From CAVPCZ01 sp963779225 (GTDB lineage Bacteria; Bacteroidota; Ignavibacteria; UBA10030; UBA6906): a stretch of 64,000 bases of DNA. The notes below the pieces were generated by a model. That model searched no databases. It was not told where the DNA came from and worked only from the letters and a program-made list of their open reading frames with translations. Positions 53,366 through 62,618 of the stretch are shown one piece after another. The position numbers were made by a program, and so were the translations under genes. Within the stretch, counting starts at the first letter, position 1. The number at the start of each line of letters is the position of its first letter. Location: assembly GCA_963779225.1 (NCBI GenBank), contig CAVZWW010000003.1:186001-250000 (forward strand), in the 5' to 3' direction.

Positions 53366-55996
53366 TCAGGCGGTGGGGAGTTTCCAGAGCCCCCGGAAGT
53401 GTGCTTCCGCCACCTGTTCGAGGAAGACGTGGTATTTCTGTGGGAGGTTTTTCGTTTTGGGTTTCAAGGCCGTCCGTGCCTCCTCCCAGGGCCGGGCCGG
53501 ATCGATCCCTTCGGCGATATTGGAGAGATACTCAACAAGCCGTTTTCGGACCCGTGCATTGACTGCGGGATCGGAGGAGAGGGATATGCGCAGAACGGTT
53601 TTTTCAAGATCGAACTGTTGTTCGGCGAATGTTTTGAGGCATTCTCCCCGCAGATATTCCGCGGCCGTCCCGCGATTCAGCCCGCCCAGCGCCGCAGCCG
53701 TTTCAGAAACCGCACTCCGCGAGAAGCCAAATTCGCGCATCAGATCGAGGATCTGGTCCTGAACCGGCACCTTCCCCCTGACCGCTTCGGCAACTTCATC
53801 GGTAAGATCTTTCGTGCTAATCATGGAACGCTGTTCGGCCCTGGCAAGCAGCGCTCCGCGCCGGATCACGCTCTCGAGCTCCCGCACATTGCCGGGCCAG
53901 CCGTACGACCGGAGGGCGTCCATCACGTTTTTCGAGATGCGCAGCCCGCCCCCCTCACGCTGCATGAAGTGGTCGATGAGCAGTCCGATATCCTCCTGCC
54001 GTTCGCGCAGCGGCGGAAGCGCCACAGTCAGCACGTTCAGACGATAGTAGAGATCCTCCCTGAACTGTTTTGCCTTCACCTGTTCGCGGAGATCCCGGTT
54101 CGTAGCGGCGACAATACGGATGTTCAGCCTGATGGTTTTCGTACCTCCAACCCGTTCCAGCTCTCCTTCCTGGATGACGCGCAGGAGTTTCAACTGGAAC
54201 CCTTCAGAGACCTCGCCGATTTCATCGAGGAATATCGTTCCGCCTTCCGCCAGCTCAAACCGCCCGAGCTTATCTTTCACCGCGCCGGTAAACGCACCGC
54301 GTTCGTGACCGAACAGTTCGCTTTCCAGAAGTGATTCGGTCAAAGCGCCGCAGTTGACGGCGACAAAGGGACCGCCCGAGCGTTTGCTCCGGTTATGGAT
54401 CGCCCGGGCCACCAGTTCCTTCCCGGTGCCGCTTTCCCCGAGTATAAGAACGGGCGCATCGCTTCCCGCAATCTTCGTGATAAACTCCACCAGGACCTTG
54501 AGATGTCCCCCCTTGCTGAAGACGATCCCTTCGAAGACCCCGGGTTCGTTCTCTCTTCCTTCTCCCGCATACACTTCCATATCATCGGCGCGGGAGGAGA
54601 GCGCCCGGATCTCCGCCTTGTACCGGCGTATTTCTTCCAGCAATTCTTCCGTCCTGTCTGCGGAGCGCGCCGACTGAAAATCGAGCAGTTCGCCTTCGAG
54701 CGATGCCAGACGTGCTTCCTTGTCGCGGAGTTCCGCACGCACGGTATTGCGTTCTCCGGTCAGGACATCGACCTGCCGGCGCACCATACGGTGGCGGATC
54801 AGAACCCCCACGGCAAGCGCGGCAAGTGCGGCAAAGAGCGGCACAAGCACCGGCAACAGGACTCCTGAAAGCTGAAAGAGACCGAATGAAACGACCGGTG
54901 GGAGAACGAGGCAAACACCAACGCCGATGATGCCCAGAGACGGACGGAGGAAGAGAATGGATGCGCCACATCCGGCAGCCAGGAGAAGGGCAAGCAGATC
55001 GACAAGCCACGGGTTGAGGGTACGGAGAAATCCCGCATGCAATGCGTTGTCCACAAATGTCGCGTGGAGACCGATCGACGGCAGGCGGGGATCGACCGGG
55101 GTGTCATACACCAGCGCTCTGCCCTCGGCAACCACTCCGACCAGAACGATCTTGTCGCGGATTTGCCGGACCGGGACGTCGGCCGTCATGTCTGTCCGGG
55201 CGAGATCATATGCACGGAGAACTTCGAGAAACGGATAGGCGGTGAAGCTCTTGAGCGATCCGGGATAGAACAACCGCACTTCTCCCAGGGCGGATGTCTG
55301 CATCCGGACCATCATGTTGCGTGTCTGCATCCGCACTGTTTCACCGTCATAGGCCACGCCGGCCCGGTCGATCCCCGCGTACACCCGCACCAGTTCGGTT
55401 CCGAAGGAGGGAATCGCACCCTCACCGTAAGCCACAAACACCGGAACAGTCCCCCTGGCGGTGAAATTCACGTGGCCGACCCCTGCCGCCCCGCGGAGAA
55501 ACGGAGGCAGCGGAAGATGCAGGCCCGCACCATGGAGCGGCGGCCGGACCACCGATGGAAAGCGGAATACCGCCGGGAGCGTATCCATCACCGCAGCGCC
55601 GGTGCCCGCGTGCAATGAGTCGACATAGCATGTCAGCACGGCATTCGAGGAACCGGCGATCATGCCGGCCAGGAGGTCGTCATATTCCGGATATTCCAGC
55701 TTCTGGTCTTCGAAAAGCATCTCCATCCCCACAACCCGGGCGCGCATTTCGGTCAACGCTTTCAGCATCAACGCATGAAAGTTCCGGCGCACGGGCCATC
55801 CGACAATCTTGATGGCCGCTTCGTCCAGATAGACAATCACGATGTTCGTGTCGGCCCTGCGCTCTCCTCGAACGGCATACTTCACCGCCGTGACCTGATC
55901 TTCCAGCACGTTCACAGGACCGTGGAGCGCGCCAAGGAGAATCAGGGTGGCAATGATGACACTCCCCACAACAACGATGGAAGACTTCGGGATCAT
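53366..55996 (-). CDS. CHASE2 membrane sensor fused to sigma-54 activator
   Basis: The protein has 876 residues. A transmembrane helix (about 8-26) is followed by a CHASE2 extracytoplasmic domain (about 35-325; NIVIVYLDEAAIKIVGWPV, RDKIVLVGVVA), further transmembrane helices (about 335-420), a coiled coil (about 430-475), and a sigma-54-interacting AAA+ domain with Walker A GESGTGKE, GAFTGA and Walker B GGTIFLDEIGE. The C-terminal about 140 residues include a short helix-turn-helix-like segment (GFSRSAVSETAAALGGL) and then an extension. The usual receiver is replaced by a membrane sensor. The start at 55996 shares ATGA with the EnvC-like stop; a GTG at 56008 is possible. It probably turns on sigma-54 promoters in response to an envelope signal. 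Confidence 0.92.
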   Translation of the reverse strand: MIPKSSIVVVGSVIIATLILLGALHGPVNVLEDQVTAVKYAVRGERRADTNIVIVYLDEAAIKIVGWPVRRNFHALMLKALTEMRARVVGMEMLFEDQKLEYPEYDDLLAGMIAGSSNAVLTCYVDSLHAGTGAAVMDTLPAVFRFPSVVRPPLHGAGLHLPLPPFLRGAAGVGHVNFTARGTVPVFVAYGEGAIPSFGTELVRVYAGIDRAGVAYDGETVRMQTRNMMVRMQTSALGEVRLFYPGSLKSFTAYPFLEVLRAYDLARTDMTADVPVRQIRDKIVLVGVVAEGRALVYDTPVDPRLPSIGLHATFVDNALHAGFLRTLNPWLVDLLALLLAAGCGASILFLRPSLGIIGVGVCLVLPPVVSFGLFQLSGVLLPVLVPLFAALAALAVGVLIRHRMVRRQVDVLTGERNTVRAELRDKEARLASLEGELLDFQSARSADRTEELLEEIRRYKAEIRALSSRADDMEVYAGEGRENEPGVFEGIVFSKGGHLKVLVEFITKIAGSDAPVLILGESGTGKELVARAIHNRSKRSGGPFVAVNCGALTESLLESELFGHERGAFTGAVKDKLGRFELAEGGTIFLDEIGEVSEGFQLKLLRVIQEGELERVGGTKTIRLNIRIVAATNRDLREQVKAKQFREDLYYRLNVLTVALPPLRERQEDIGLLIDHFMQREGGGLRISKNVMDALRSYGWPGNVRELESVIRRGALLARAEQRSMISTKDLTDEVAEAVRGKVPVQDQILDLMREFGFSRSAVSETAAALGGLNRGTAAEYLRGECLKTFAEQQFDLEKTVLRISLSSDPAVNARVRKRLVEYLSNIAEGIDPARPWEEARTALKPKTKNLPQKYHVFLEQVAEAHFRGLWKLPTA

Positions 55997-57195
55997 CGGG
56001 TCAGCCACGATTCGGGATTCTGTTTTTCACGGTCTTTCCACACTTCAAAATGCAGCCGGGGGCCATCCAATGCATCACCGCTCCGCCCGATAGATTCGCC
56101 TTCACCGACCGTCTGCCCTTCCTGCACTTCGATTTCGGCAAGGTGGGCATAGACCGTCCGGTACCCATTCCGATGATCCAGGATCACCAGATTGCCGTAG
56201 GAGGGAAGGAAAGAAATCACTTTCACTTCACCGGCCGCGACGGCATTCACCGGAGTACCGGATTGGACGGCGATATCGATACCGGTGTTCTGGGTGATGG
56301 TGCGGAGTGTGGGATGTTTCTGGGGACCGAAACGGGCCACAATGTTTCCCTGTGCTACCGGCCAGCGGAGTTTCCCTTTGCGCACCTCAAATTCCCCTTT
56401 CACTCCGGATGGCAGGGGAAGGCGCGGGAGTGTTTTTTCCGTGGTGGAACGTTCGCTCCGTATCCTATCCGCTTCCACCAGCCGTGCAATCAACTGCGAC
56501 ATATCCCGCGCGGCCTGCGTCTGCCGCTGGATCTGCCGTTCGGTCCATTTCTTGTCCTTGCGGATACGTTCGAGGGTAACCCGGCGTTCGGAGGCTAAAG
56601 TGCTGAGCCGGTCCTCTTCCGCTCCTTTTTCGGCGATCAGGCGACGTTCTTCACCCAGCTGTCGCTGCGCGAGGGCTTCCGTTGTCTCAATCTGGTTTCG
56701 TTTTGACAAGATCCGATCGGCTTCACGGCGGCGCTGTTCGGCAAATCGCCTCAGGTATTCGTTCCGCACATTCAGCTGATTTATGGAGGTGGAGGTGATC
56801 AGTAACTCAGCGTCCTGCTGGCGTCCGGATTTGTACACCGAACGTACGGAACGGGCATAATGGTCCCGGAGGAAGGCCAGTTGGGTTTGCAGACGGCGGC
56901 GGTCACGCTGGGTCGAATCGATGCGTGCCTGCAACTGTTTTTCATCATTGCGGTACCGGCGAACCAGGCGCCGGAGGAGCGTCGCTTTCCGGTCGTAGGT
57001 ATCAAGCAGATCCAGGGTCTCGCTTTCATTCTTCTGCTGTTCTTTGCTTTTCTTCTCCAGTTCCTGGATCTGGGCCCGGAGATTTTCGAGTTCCGCCGTA
57101 CGTCGCTGCAATTCGTCCTGGGCGCCAAGGGAAATCGCGCCCCAGGAGAGGATGAGCAGGATGACCGCCCGGGCACACCGGAGATGCATGGTCAT
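55993..57195 (-). CDS. EnvC-like coiled-coil protein with degenerate LytM domain
   Basis: The protein has 400 residues. Residues 1-25 are a signal peptide, about 26-255 a long coiled coil, and about 285-395 an M23/LytM domain. The metal-binding residues are incomplete: the first His of the H-x3-D motif is Asn (QNTGIDIAV) and the H-x-H motif reads RLHFE. EnvC also has a degenerate LytM domain and activates amidases, so this is probably an activator of septal murein hydrolases rather than an enzyme. It is coupled by ATGA on both sides. Confidence 0.88.
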   Translation of the reverse strand: MTMHLRCARAVILLILSWGAISLGAQDELQRRTAELENLRAQIQELEKKSKEQQKNESETLDLLDTYDRKATLLRRLVRRYRNDEKQLQARIDSTQRDRRRLQTQLAFLRDHYARSVRSVYKSGRQQDAELLITSTSINQLNVRNEYLRRFAEQRRREADRILSKRNQIETTEALAQRQLGEERRLIAEKGAEEDRLSTLASERRVTLERIRKDKKWTERQIQRQTQAARDMSQLIARLVEADRIRSERSTTEKTLPRLPLPSGVKGEFEVRKGKLRWPVAQGNIVARFGPQKHPTLRTITQNTGIDIAVQSGTPVNAVAAGEVKVISFLPSYGNLVILDHRNGYRTVYAHLAEIEVQEGQTVGEGESIGRSGDALDGPRLHFEVWKDREKQNPESWLTR

Positions 57196-57971
57196 TTCGG
57201 TACTCTGGTTCGCGCAGAAGGGGGGATGGTGTACGTAAATGCCAGGGCACCGGGGTTCAGGGTCAGGTCGGAATAGTATATGGATACCTGACGCCGCGTC
57301 TCCGGAAAAGTGATGGAGACCAGACGGGGGGCTGTCAGGTCACCCTGCTGTTCGGGCATGGATGTTTCCGCCTCCATGAGCGTGCCCTCCCGTCCGGTGA
57401 CACGGTACTTTGCGACGGTTGCGGACCGGGGATCGATCCAGTATGCCGTGGTATCGCCCGGACGCGGATAGACCAGATGGAACCATTCATCATCGACGCG
57501 GTAGGTTTGCGGTGCCGTTGTTCCCGGCGGGAGGCGGAAGGTACCGGTCAACATATCCAGGAGTTGGTCGAAGGTGAGATCGAAGGGAATCACCGAACGG
57601 ATACCTGCGGCGGTGGGAATCCCGCGGATGACCTGGTTTTCGAGGGCGTTGTACATCACATACCGTTCACGGCTGGCAAAGAGGAAACCGACATCCATGC
57701 CAAACGGTCCTTCAAAGCGCAGGAGCAGCGAGTCGGGTTTTTTGACCGAGACCGTAAAGAAGACCGAACCCGAAAGTTCGGGGCTTTCAAATGTGAGTGT
57801 CCCGCCCCCCGCAAGCGAATGCAGCCGTGCATCATGCTCGCCTATCATTTCTGCGATCCGGGCAGGGGAGACCTGCGCGGTATCCAGGAGAAGCTCCGCG
57901 GGCTTCGGTGCGCACGACGGCATCAGGAGAGCCACTCCCGCCGTAACGAGGAGCAGCGGCAGCAGCCTCAT
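57192..57971 (-). CDS. DUF4292 lipoprotein (LolB-like fold)
   Basis: The protein has 259 residues. The signal peptide ends MPSC (Cys near residue 20). The body has the DUF4292 pattern (LHSLAGGGTLTFESPELSGS, KPDSLLLRFEGPFGMDVGFL, PFDLTFDQLLDMLTGTF), a beta-barrel fold related to LolA/LolB. It may carry lipids or lipoproteins at the outer membrane. It sits between the TPR lipoprotein and the EnvC-like gene with four-base overlaps. Confidence 0.85.
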   Translation of the reverse strand: MRLLPLLLVTAGVALLMPSCAPKPAELLLDTAQVSPARIAEMIGEHDARLHSLAGGGTLTFESPELSGSVFFTVSVKKPDSLLLRFEGPFGMDVGFLFASRERYVMYNALENQVIRGIPTAAGIRSVIPFDLTFDQLLDMLTGTFRLPPGTTAPQTYRVDDEWFHLVYPRPGDTTAYWIDPRSATVAKYRVTGREGTLMEAETSMPEQQGDLTAPRLVSITFPETRRQVSIYYSDLTLNPGALAFTYTIPPSARTRVPK

Positions 57972-59686
57972 AGAGACCCGCGGGTGATCTTTTCTCGCAA
58001 TGCGGCATTGGCTTCATCGAGCTTGAGCGCCATCTGCCAGTGCTCCATGGCCAGATCCTTCTGGTTCATCCGGTAATAGATGTCCCCGAGGTGTTCGTAC
58101 ACAACGGCGCTGACTTCTCCCTTGCTTATCGCCTGCTTCACATACCGTTCAGCTTCGACGAACTGTCCGAGGCGGTAGTAGATCCACCCGATCGTATCCA
58201 GATATGAGGGGTTATCGGGCTCTGTCTCGACCGCTTTGCGGGCGAAAGTCAGCGCCCGTTCGAGCTGCGTGCCCCGCTCTGCGAGGCTGTACGCATAATT
58301 GTTCAGCACAAGGTGATTTGTTGCGTCGATGCGAATGGCTTCTTCGTACAGCGCGTCGGATTCTTCGAACTTCTTCATTCCGTCATACACCAACGCGAGC
58401 TGGGCGATGGCATCCACGTCTCTCGGGTTCAGCTGCCGGGCTTTCTCCAGCACACGGGCGGCATCAATATTGCGGCCGAGGCGGCTGTAGGAGATGCCCA
58501 GGAAAAAGTTGACGCGGAAATCGTCCGGGAGCACTTTCAGTGCGGTTTCCAGAACCCGTGCGACTTCGGCAAAATTATTCTTGCCGAGGAAAACAGATGA
58601 GAGATAGACCCAGGCATCGGCGTTCCAGCTCGCCAGTTCGGTCACTTTCTTGAAGTTGCGTACGGCGAGGGAATCATCGCGCATGAGCGTCCCCACGGCA
58701 CCCAGGAACCAATAGGCCCGCCAGTCGGCCGGATGTGTGGCGGCAATCCGTTCAAAGATTGTTCTGGTGAGGGGAGCGAGCGTGGAATCCTTTCCCATCT
58801 GGCCGAAATACATCTCTCCGATGTGCAATTTCACTTCAACACTGACGCTGTCCCTCGAGAGGATGGATTCGAACTCCGTTGCGGCCCGGGGATATTCTCC
58901 CTGGGCGAGGTAGACGCCCGCCACCTCAGCCCGCAGGCCGAGGTCTTCCGGGAATCGTTCGCGCAAGCCCCCATAGACGGCCAGCGCCTCATCGAATTTA
59001 CCCGCACGGATGTATGCCTGTGCAAGATTCTCCTGCAGGGCCCTGTTGGCGGGATCGATTGTTCCCATTTGCCGCAATGCTTCGGCCGACTTGTCGAATT
59101 TCCCCATCTTGTTATAAATCTCTGCAGTCTGCAGCAGGACATCCCAATCCGGGCCGAAACGCTGGAGGATTTGCTCATAGACTTCCAGCGAACGGAGGGG
59201 TTTTCGTACCTGGTAGATGCGGGCCAGGTTGTACCACGCGTCCATCTGGGAGGAATCGCGCTTGATGATTTCTTCGAATTGTTCCGCCGCGGCGTCCAGC
59301 TCGAAGGCTCCGGCGTAAATATCCGCAAGATTTTTTCTGTAGGTCATTTCCCCCGGAGCACGCTGCACAGCCTCTCTGGCGGCTTCAATGGCCAGCGCGT
59401 TCTTGCCAAGGACCGCAAAGTTCTTGGAAAGGGCAAAATAGATCGCGGGATCTCTATCATAGCGCAAGGCATCCTGGTATTCCAGTATGGCCTTGGCGTA
59501 ATCCCCCTTGGCTTCATAGACCGATCCATCCACGAAATGTCCCAGGGCCCGGCGTTGATCCTGATCCCCGCCGTTCCTGGCCTGCGTTTCAGTCCGGCCG
59601 GACGTATTCCGTACGGATTCCTCCCCTCCCCCGCACCCCAGGAGTACCATGGACGGCACAAGCCACAACCACCATACGCGGTTCAT
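57968..59686 (-). CDS. TPR-repeat lipoprotein
   Basis: The protein has 572 residues from the ATG at 59686, which has GGAAGAAGG directly upstream. The lipobox is VLLGC. From about 60 to 570 there are about fifteen tetratricopeptide repeats (YAKAILEYQDALRYDRDPAI, VYEHLGDIYYRMNQKDLAME and others). It is a scaffold for protein contacts at the outer membrane. It is the first gene of the operon that continues with DUF4292, EnvC-like and CHASE2-sigma54 genes. Confidence 0.93.
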   Translation of the reverse strand: MNRVWWLWLVPSMVLLGCGGGEESVRNTSGRTETQARNGGDQDQRRALGHFVDGSVYEAKGDYAKAILEYQDALRYDRDPAIYFALSKNFAVLGKNALAIEAAREAVQRAPGEMTYRKNLADIYAGAFELDAAAEQFEEIIKRDSSQMDAWYNLARIYQVRKPLRSLEVYEQILQRFGPDWDVLLQTAEIYNKMGKFDKSAEALRQMGTIDPANRALQENLAQAYIRAGKFDEALAVYGGLRERFPEDLGLRAEVAGVYLAQGEYPRAATEFESILSRDSVSVEVKLHIGEMYFGQMGKDSTLAPLTRTIFERIAATHPADWRAYWFLGAVGTLMRDDSLAVRNFKKVTELASWNADAWVYLSSVFLGKNNFAEVARVLETALKVLPDDFRVNFFLGISYSRLGRNIDAARVLEKARQLNPRDVDAIAQLALVYDGMKKFEESDALYEEAIRIDATNHLVLNNYAYSLAERGTQLERALTFARKAVETEPDNPSYLDTIGWIYYRLGQFVEAERYVKQAISKGEVSAVVYEHLGDIYYRMNQKDLAMEHWQMALKLDEANAALREKITRGSL

Positions 59687-59762
59687 CCTTCTTCCTTTCC
59701 TCCCTCGAGTCATAATACCCGGGAAAAATATACCCAATACCCCCAAGAATTACAAGGCAACC

Positions 59763-59791
59763 TTGACAGGAGTTCCGCTTTTTGCTATTCT
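59763..59791 (+). promoter_or_regulatory. promoter of ATP-grasp gene
   Basis: TTGACA (59763..59768), 17 bases, TATTCT (59786..59791). A TTG start at 59782 would lie inside this promoter, which supports the ATG at 59818. Confidence 0.6.
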
Positions 59792-59817
59792 ACTCCCTTC
59801 AAGGGCAATATATCCTC

Positions 59818-60726
59818 ATGTCAGACCATTATCATCTCGTCGTTGTCTGGGACTGGGAATACGACCGGGAGTTTGTGGCAATCCTGGAGCGGGCGATCCA
59901 TGAGCGCGGCCTGAGGTTCTATTCGGTATCACATCACAACATCGAGGAAACCCAGCATGCCGTGCAGGGCGGTGCATTGCGGTTTTCCTGTTGCCTGGAC
60001 AGAGCATCTGATACGGACGAGATGTTTCAGCCATTGTCGCGGCTCTTCATGAAACGCGGCATCCGGTTCATCAATCCGCCTGCGGCTCTCCGACACGCCT
60101 CCGACAAGGCGACAATGCATCTGGAATTCCTCACACGGGGGATAGAAGTACCTTACACGATCATCATTTCCCCTTACAACAAACGCCGTGAGGTTGAACT
60201 CTCTCTGAGCGAACTGGCTCATCTGGGACGGCCATTCATCATCAAGCCTGCAAATACCACCGGAGGGGGAGTGGGTGTGATCATAGGTGCCGAGACGTTG
60301 AAGGACATTATTGAATCACGCCAGCATCACAAGAACGACAAGTATCTGCTCCAGGAGGAGATCCATCCCATCGTGCTGGATGGCAAACCCGCATGGTTTC
60401 GGGTTTTCAACGTCGACGGGTTGATCTGGGCATGCTGGTGGGATCCCGTGACACACGTGTACACGCCCGTCACCGGACCGGTTATGGCACGGCACCGCCT
60501 GGTTCCACTCACGCGTATCACGCGGACCATCCGGGAGGTATGCAATCTGGACTTCTTTTCAACGGAAATCGCCCTTTCGCGGCAGGGGAAGCTGGTTGTT
60601 GTGGATTATGTCAATGAAGTCTGTGACATGCGCCTGCAATCGATTCACCCGGACGGGGTCCCTCCGGCATTAGTCAGGGGGATTAGCCGGCGGATTGCGT
60701 GGATGGTGAAACGGTGTGCGCATTGA
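59818..60726 (+). CDS. ATP-grasp family protein
   Basis: The protein has 302 residues. The N-terminal domain (about 1-90) is Rossmann-like. The ATP-grasp fold follows, with RPFIIKPANTTGGGVGV as glycine-rich loop, KYLLQEEIHP, and the metal-binding part EIALSRQGKLVVVDYVNEVC. It is similar in size to RimK- and ATP-grasp peptide ligases. The substrate cannot be told from sequence. The gene has its own promoter and is divergent from the TPR operon. Confidence 0.85.
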   Translation: MSDHYHLVVVWDWEYDREFVAILERAIHERGLRFYSVSHHNIEETQHAVQGGALRFSCCLDRASDTDEMFQPLSRLFMKRGIRFINPPAALRHASDKATMHLEFLTRGIEVPYTIIISPYNKRREVELSLSELAHLGRPFIIKPANTTGGGVGVIIGAETLKDIIESRQHHKNDKYLLQEEIHPIVLDGKPAWFRVFNVDGLIWACWWDPVTHVYTPVTGPVMARHRLVPLTRITRTIREVCNLDFFSTEIALSRQGKLVVVDYVNEVCDMRLQSIHPDGVPPALVRGISRRIAWMVKRCAH

Positions 60727-60734
60727 CGGACGGC

Positions 60735-60763
60735 TTGACATTGCTTCTCAGGTTTGATACATT
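60735..60763 (+). promoter_or_regulatory. promoter of CpoB-like lipoprotein gene
   Basis: TTGACA (60735..60740), 17 bases, TACATT (60758..60763), about 40 bases before the start. Confidence 0.6.
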
Positions 60764-60804
60764 TACGCCACACAGAACACTATATCCTTTAAGGAGGAAG
60801 CCCA

Positions 60805-61488
60805 ATGAGCAGCCACTCTCACTACTTACGTGGCATAGTCGGATTGTTTCCGGCCCTGGTAGTTGTCTTATCGCTGGTTGTGTTTGGCTGCGGCTCGTCT
60901 GAAGAGAGCATGGAAGAGTGGGAAACCACGCCCGCCGTTTCTGCAACTTCGATTCTTGAGTACCGCGTCGATAGTCTGCAGAACGAGAACCGGCGCATGC
61001 GTGAACAGCTCGATGCTGTCGCGGCGGAAAACCGGAATCTGACCGCAAGGAACGCTGAAGTTGAAACAAAACTGACTGAAGCGATGGCGGCACCGAAAGT
61101 CGAAGAGCCTGTGGCGCTGAGCGGCGCCTCGGGTTACGAGTCGGCAATGTCAAGATTCAACGCACGCGATTATGAAGGCGCGATTGCAGGGTTTGAGGGG
61201 TTATTGAATGCGGGAATCGAAGAAGGACTTGCGGACAACTGCCGGTACTGGATTGGCGAGTCCTATTACGGACTGCGTCAGTACAACGAAGCACTAAAGA
61301 ACTTCCAGATGGTTTCCGAGTTCAAGCGTTCCGGCAAAAAGGCGGACGCGGTTTTCATGTCCGGCAACTGTCAGAGTGCGCTCGGGAACAAGGCCGCGGC
61401 AAGAGAATCCTATGAGAGGGTGGTTTCCGACTTCCCCACCAGCCCGCTCGTTGAGAAGGCTCGTGCAAAACTCGCCAGAATGAATTGA
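60805..61488 (+). CDS. CpoB/YbgF-like lipoprotein with coiled coil and TPR
   Basis: The protein has 227 residues. The lipobox is VFGC. About 48-90 are a short coiled coil (ILEYRVDSLQNENRRMREQL), and about 110-225 are three TPR units of the YbgF type (YESAMSRFNARDYEGAIAGF, NCQSALGNKAAARESYERVV). CpoB links the Tol-Pal system and cell-wall synthesis in other bacteria. Here it is a lipoprotein rather than a soluble periplasmic protein, and no tol genes are adjacent. An AAGGAGG ribosome-binding site precedes the ATG. Confidence 0.86.
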   Translation: MSSHSHYLRGIVGLFPALVVVLSLVVFGCGSSEESMEEWETTPAVSATSILEYRVDSLQNENRRMREQLDAVAAENRNLTARNAEVETKLTEAMAAPKVEEPVALSGASGYESAMSRFNARDYEGAIAGFEGLLNAGIEEGLADNCRYWIGESYYGLRQYNEALKNFQMVSEFKRSGKKADAVFMSGNCQSALGNKAAARESYERVVSDFPTSPLVEKARAKLARMN

Positions 61489-61498
61489 TTGTTGCAGA

Positions 61499-61552
61499 CA
61501 CCCTGTCGTCATCGGATGATACGCACCGCCGGCGACAGGGTGCCGTCTTTTT
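61499..61552 (+). terminator. terminator after CpoB-like gene
   Basis: CACCCTGTCG pairs with CGACAGGGTG, followed by CCGTCTTTTT. Confidence 0.85.
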
Positions 61553-61589
61553 CAGGAACCACGGCCGGTAAACCGGCCGCGTGCCGCGT

Positions 61590-62618
61590 TCAGGACCGCC
61601 TTCCTGCCAGAAAATCCTCCACCAGGCGCACTTCTTCCCTGCTTCCGATGAACAGCGGCGAACGCTGATGCAATGATGTCGGCTGGATATCGAGAACCCG
61701 TTGCGTTCCATCCGAGGCCGCACCCCCCGCCTGTTCCACGATGTATCCCAGCGGTTTGTTTTCGTACATCAGCCTGAGTTTCCCGTTCGGGTTTTTGGAA
61801 TCGCCGGGATAGCAGTACACTCCTCCATAGAGTAACGTTCTGTGCACATCCGCCACGAGTGTTCCGACGTACCGGGACGAATAGGGCCGGCCCGACTCCG
61901 GATGTTCTTCTTTCAGGTACCGGATATACCGCTGCATCCGGGGCGACCAGCGTCCGTAGTTCCCTTCGTTGGTGCTGTAGATGGTTCCCCGTGCCGGCAT
62001 GCGGAGATCCTCATGTGAAAGGAGGAATTCCCCGACGCTCGGATCCAGGGTGAATCCGTGTACACCATGACCCGTGCTGTACATAAACATCATGCTCGAC
62101 CCGAAGAGGATATACCCTGCGGCCACCTGTCGATGCCCGGGCTGCAGCACATCTTCCATGGTTCCGGGACCTGACGACGATACCCGGCGGTAGATGGAAA
62201 AAATCGTACCGATGGTAATATTGGCATCGATATTTCCGGAACCGTCGAGCGGATCGTACAGGAGTACGTATTTGCCGGCCGGATAATTTGCGGGAATCTG
62301 GAGGAGGTCTTCGTTTTCTTCCGACGCCATGACACAGAGGTGACCGAGATGGTCCATGGCACGGTAGATCGTCTGGTCGGCGAACTCGTCCAGCTTCTTC
62401 ACCACATCCCCGCTGATATTCATCCGGTCGGTCGGGCCGAGAATGTTCACGAGTCCGGCCTTGGTCACCTCACGCCACACCAGTTTTGCGGCAAGGGAGA
62501 GTCCGTGCAACAGGCCGGAAAACTCGCCTGTGGCACCGGGATGGCTGCGTTCACCTTCGCTGATGTGTCGTTCCAGCGTGATCAGTTTGGCCGGGTACGG
62601 CGTCTGTGAGCCTATCAT
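61590..62618 (-). CDS. fbp: class I fructose-1,6-bisphosphatase
   Basis: The protein has 342 residues, normal for class I FBPase. The metal and substrate site DPLDGSGNIDANITIGTIFS is complete, with the upstream acidic EENE and a later YIRYLKEE / GGVYCYPGDSKNPNGKLRL. It removes the 1-phosphate in gluconeogenesis. Its start overlaps the ABC transporter stop by four bases (62615..62618), so the two are co-transcribed. Confidence 0.97.
   Translation of the reverse strand: MIGSQTPYPAKLITLERHISEGERSHPGATGEFSGLLHGLSLAAKLVWREVTKAGLVNILGPTDRMNISGDVVKKLDEFADQTIYRAMDHLGHLCVMASEENEDLLQIPANYPAGKYVLLYDPLDGSGNIDANITIGTIFSIYRRVSSSGPGTMEDVLQPGHRQVAAGYILFGSSMMFMYSTGHGVHGFTLDPSVGEFLLSHEDLRMPARGTIYSTNEGNYGRWSPRMQRYIRYLKEEHPESGRPYSSRYVGTLVADVHRTLLYGGVYCYPGDSKNPNGKLRLMYENKPLGYIVEQAGGAASDGTQRVLDIQPTSLHQRSPLFIGSREEVRLVEDFLAGRRS

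Noticed and set aside
53264..54334. A 356-codon frame on the plus strand
   Set aside because: It lies wholly opposite the strongly supported sigma-54 activator and has no domain of its own; G+C-rich codons leave the opposite frame open.
59782..59817. TTG start adding 12 residues to the ATP-grasp protein
   Set aside because: The TTG would lie between the -35 and -10 elements of the promoter at 59763..59791.
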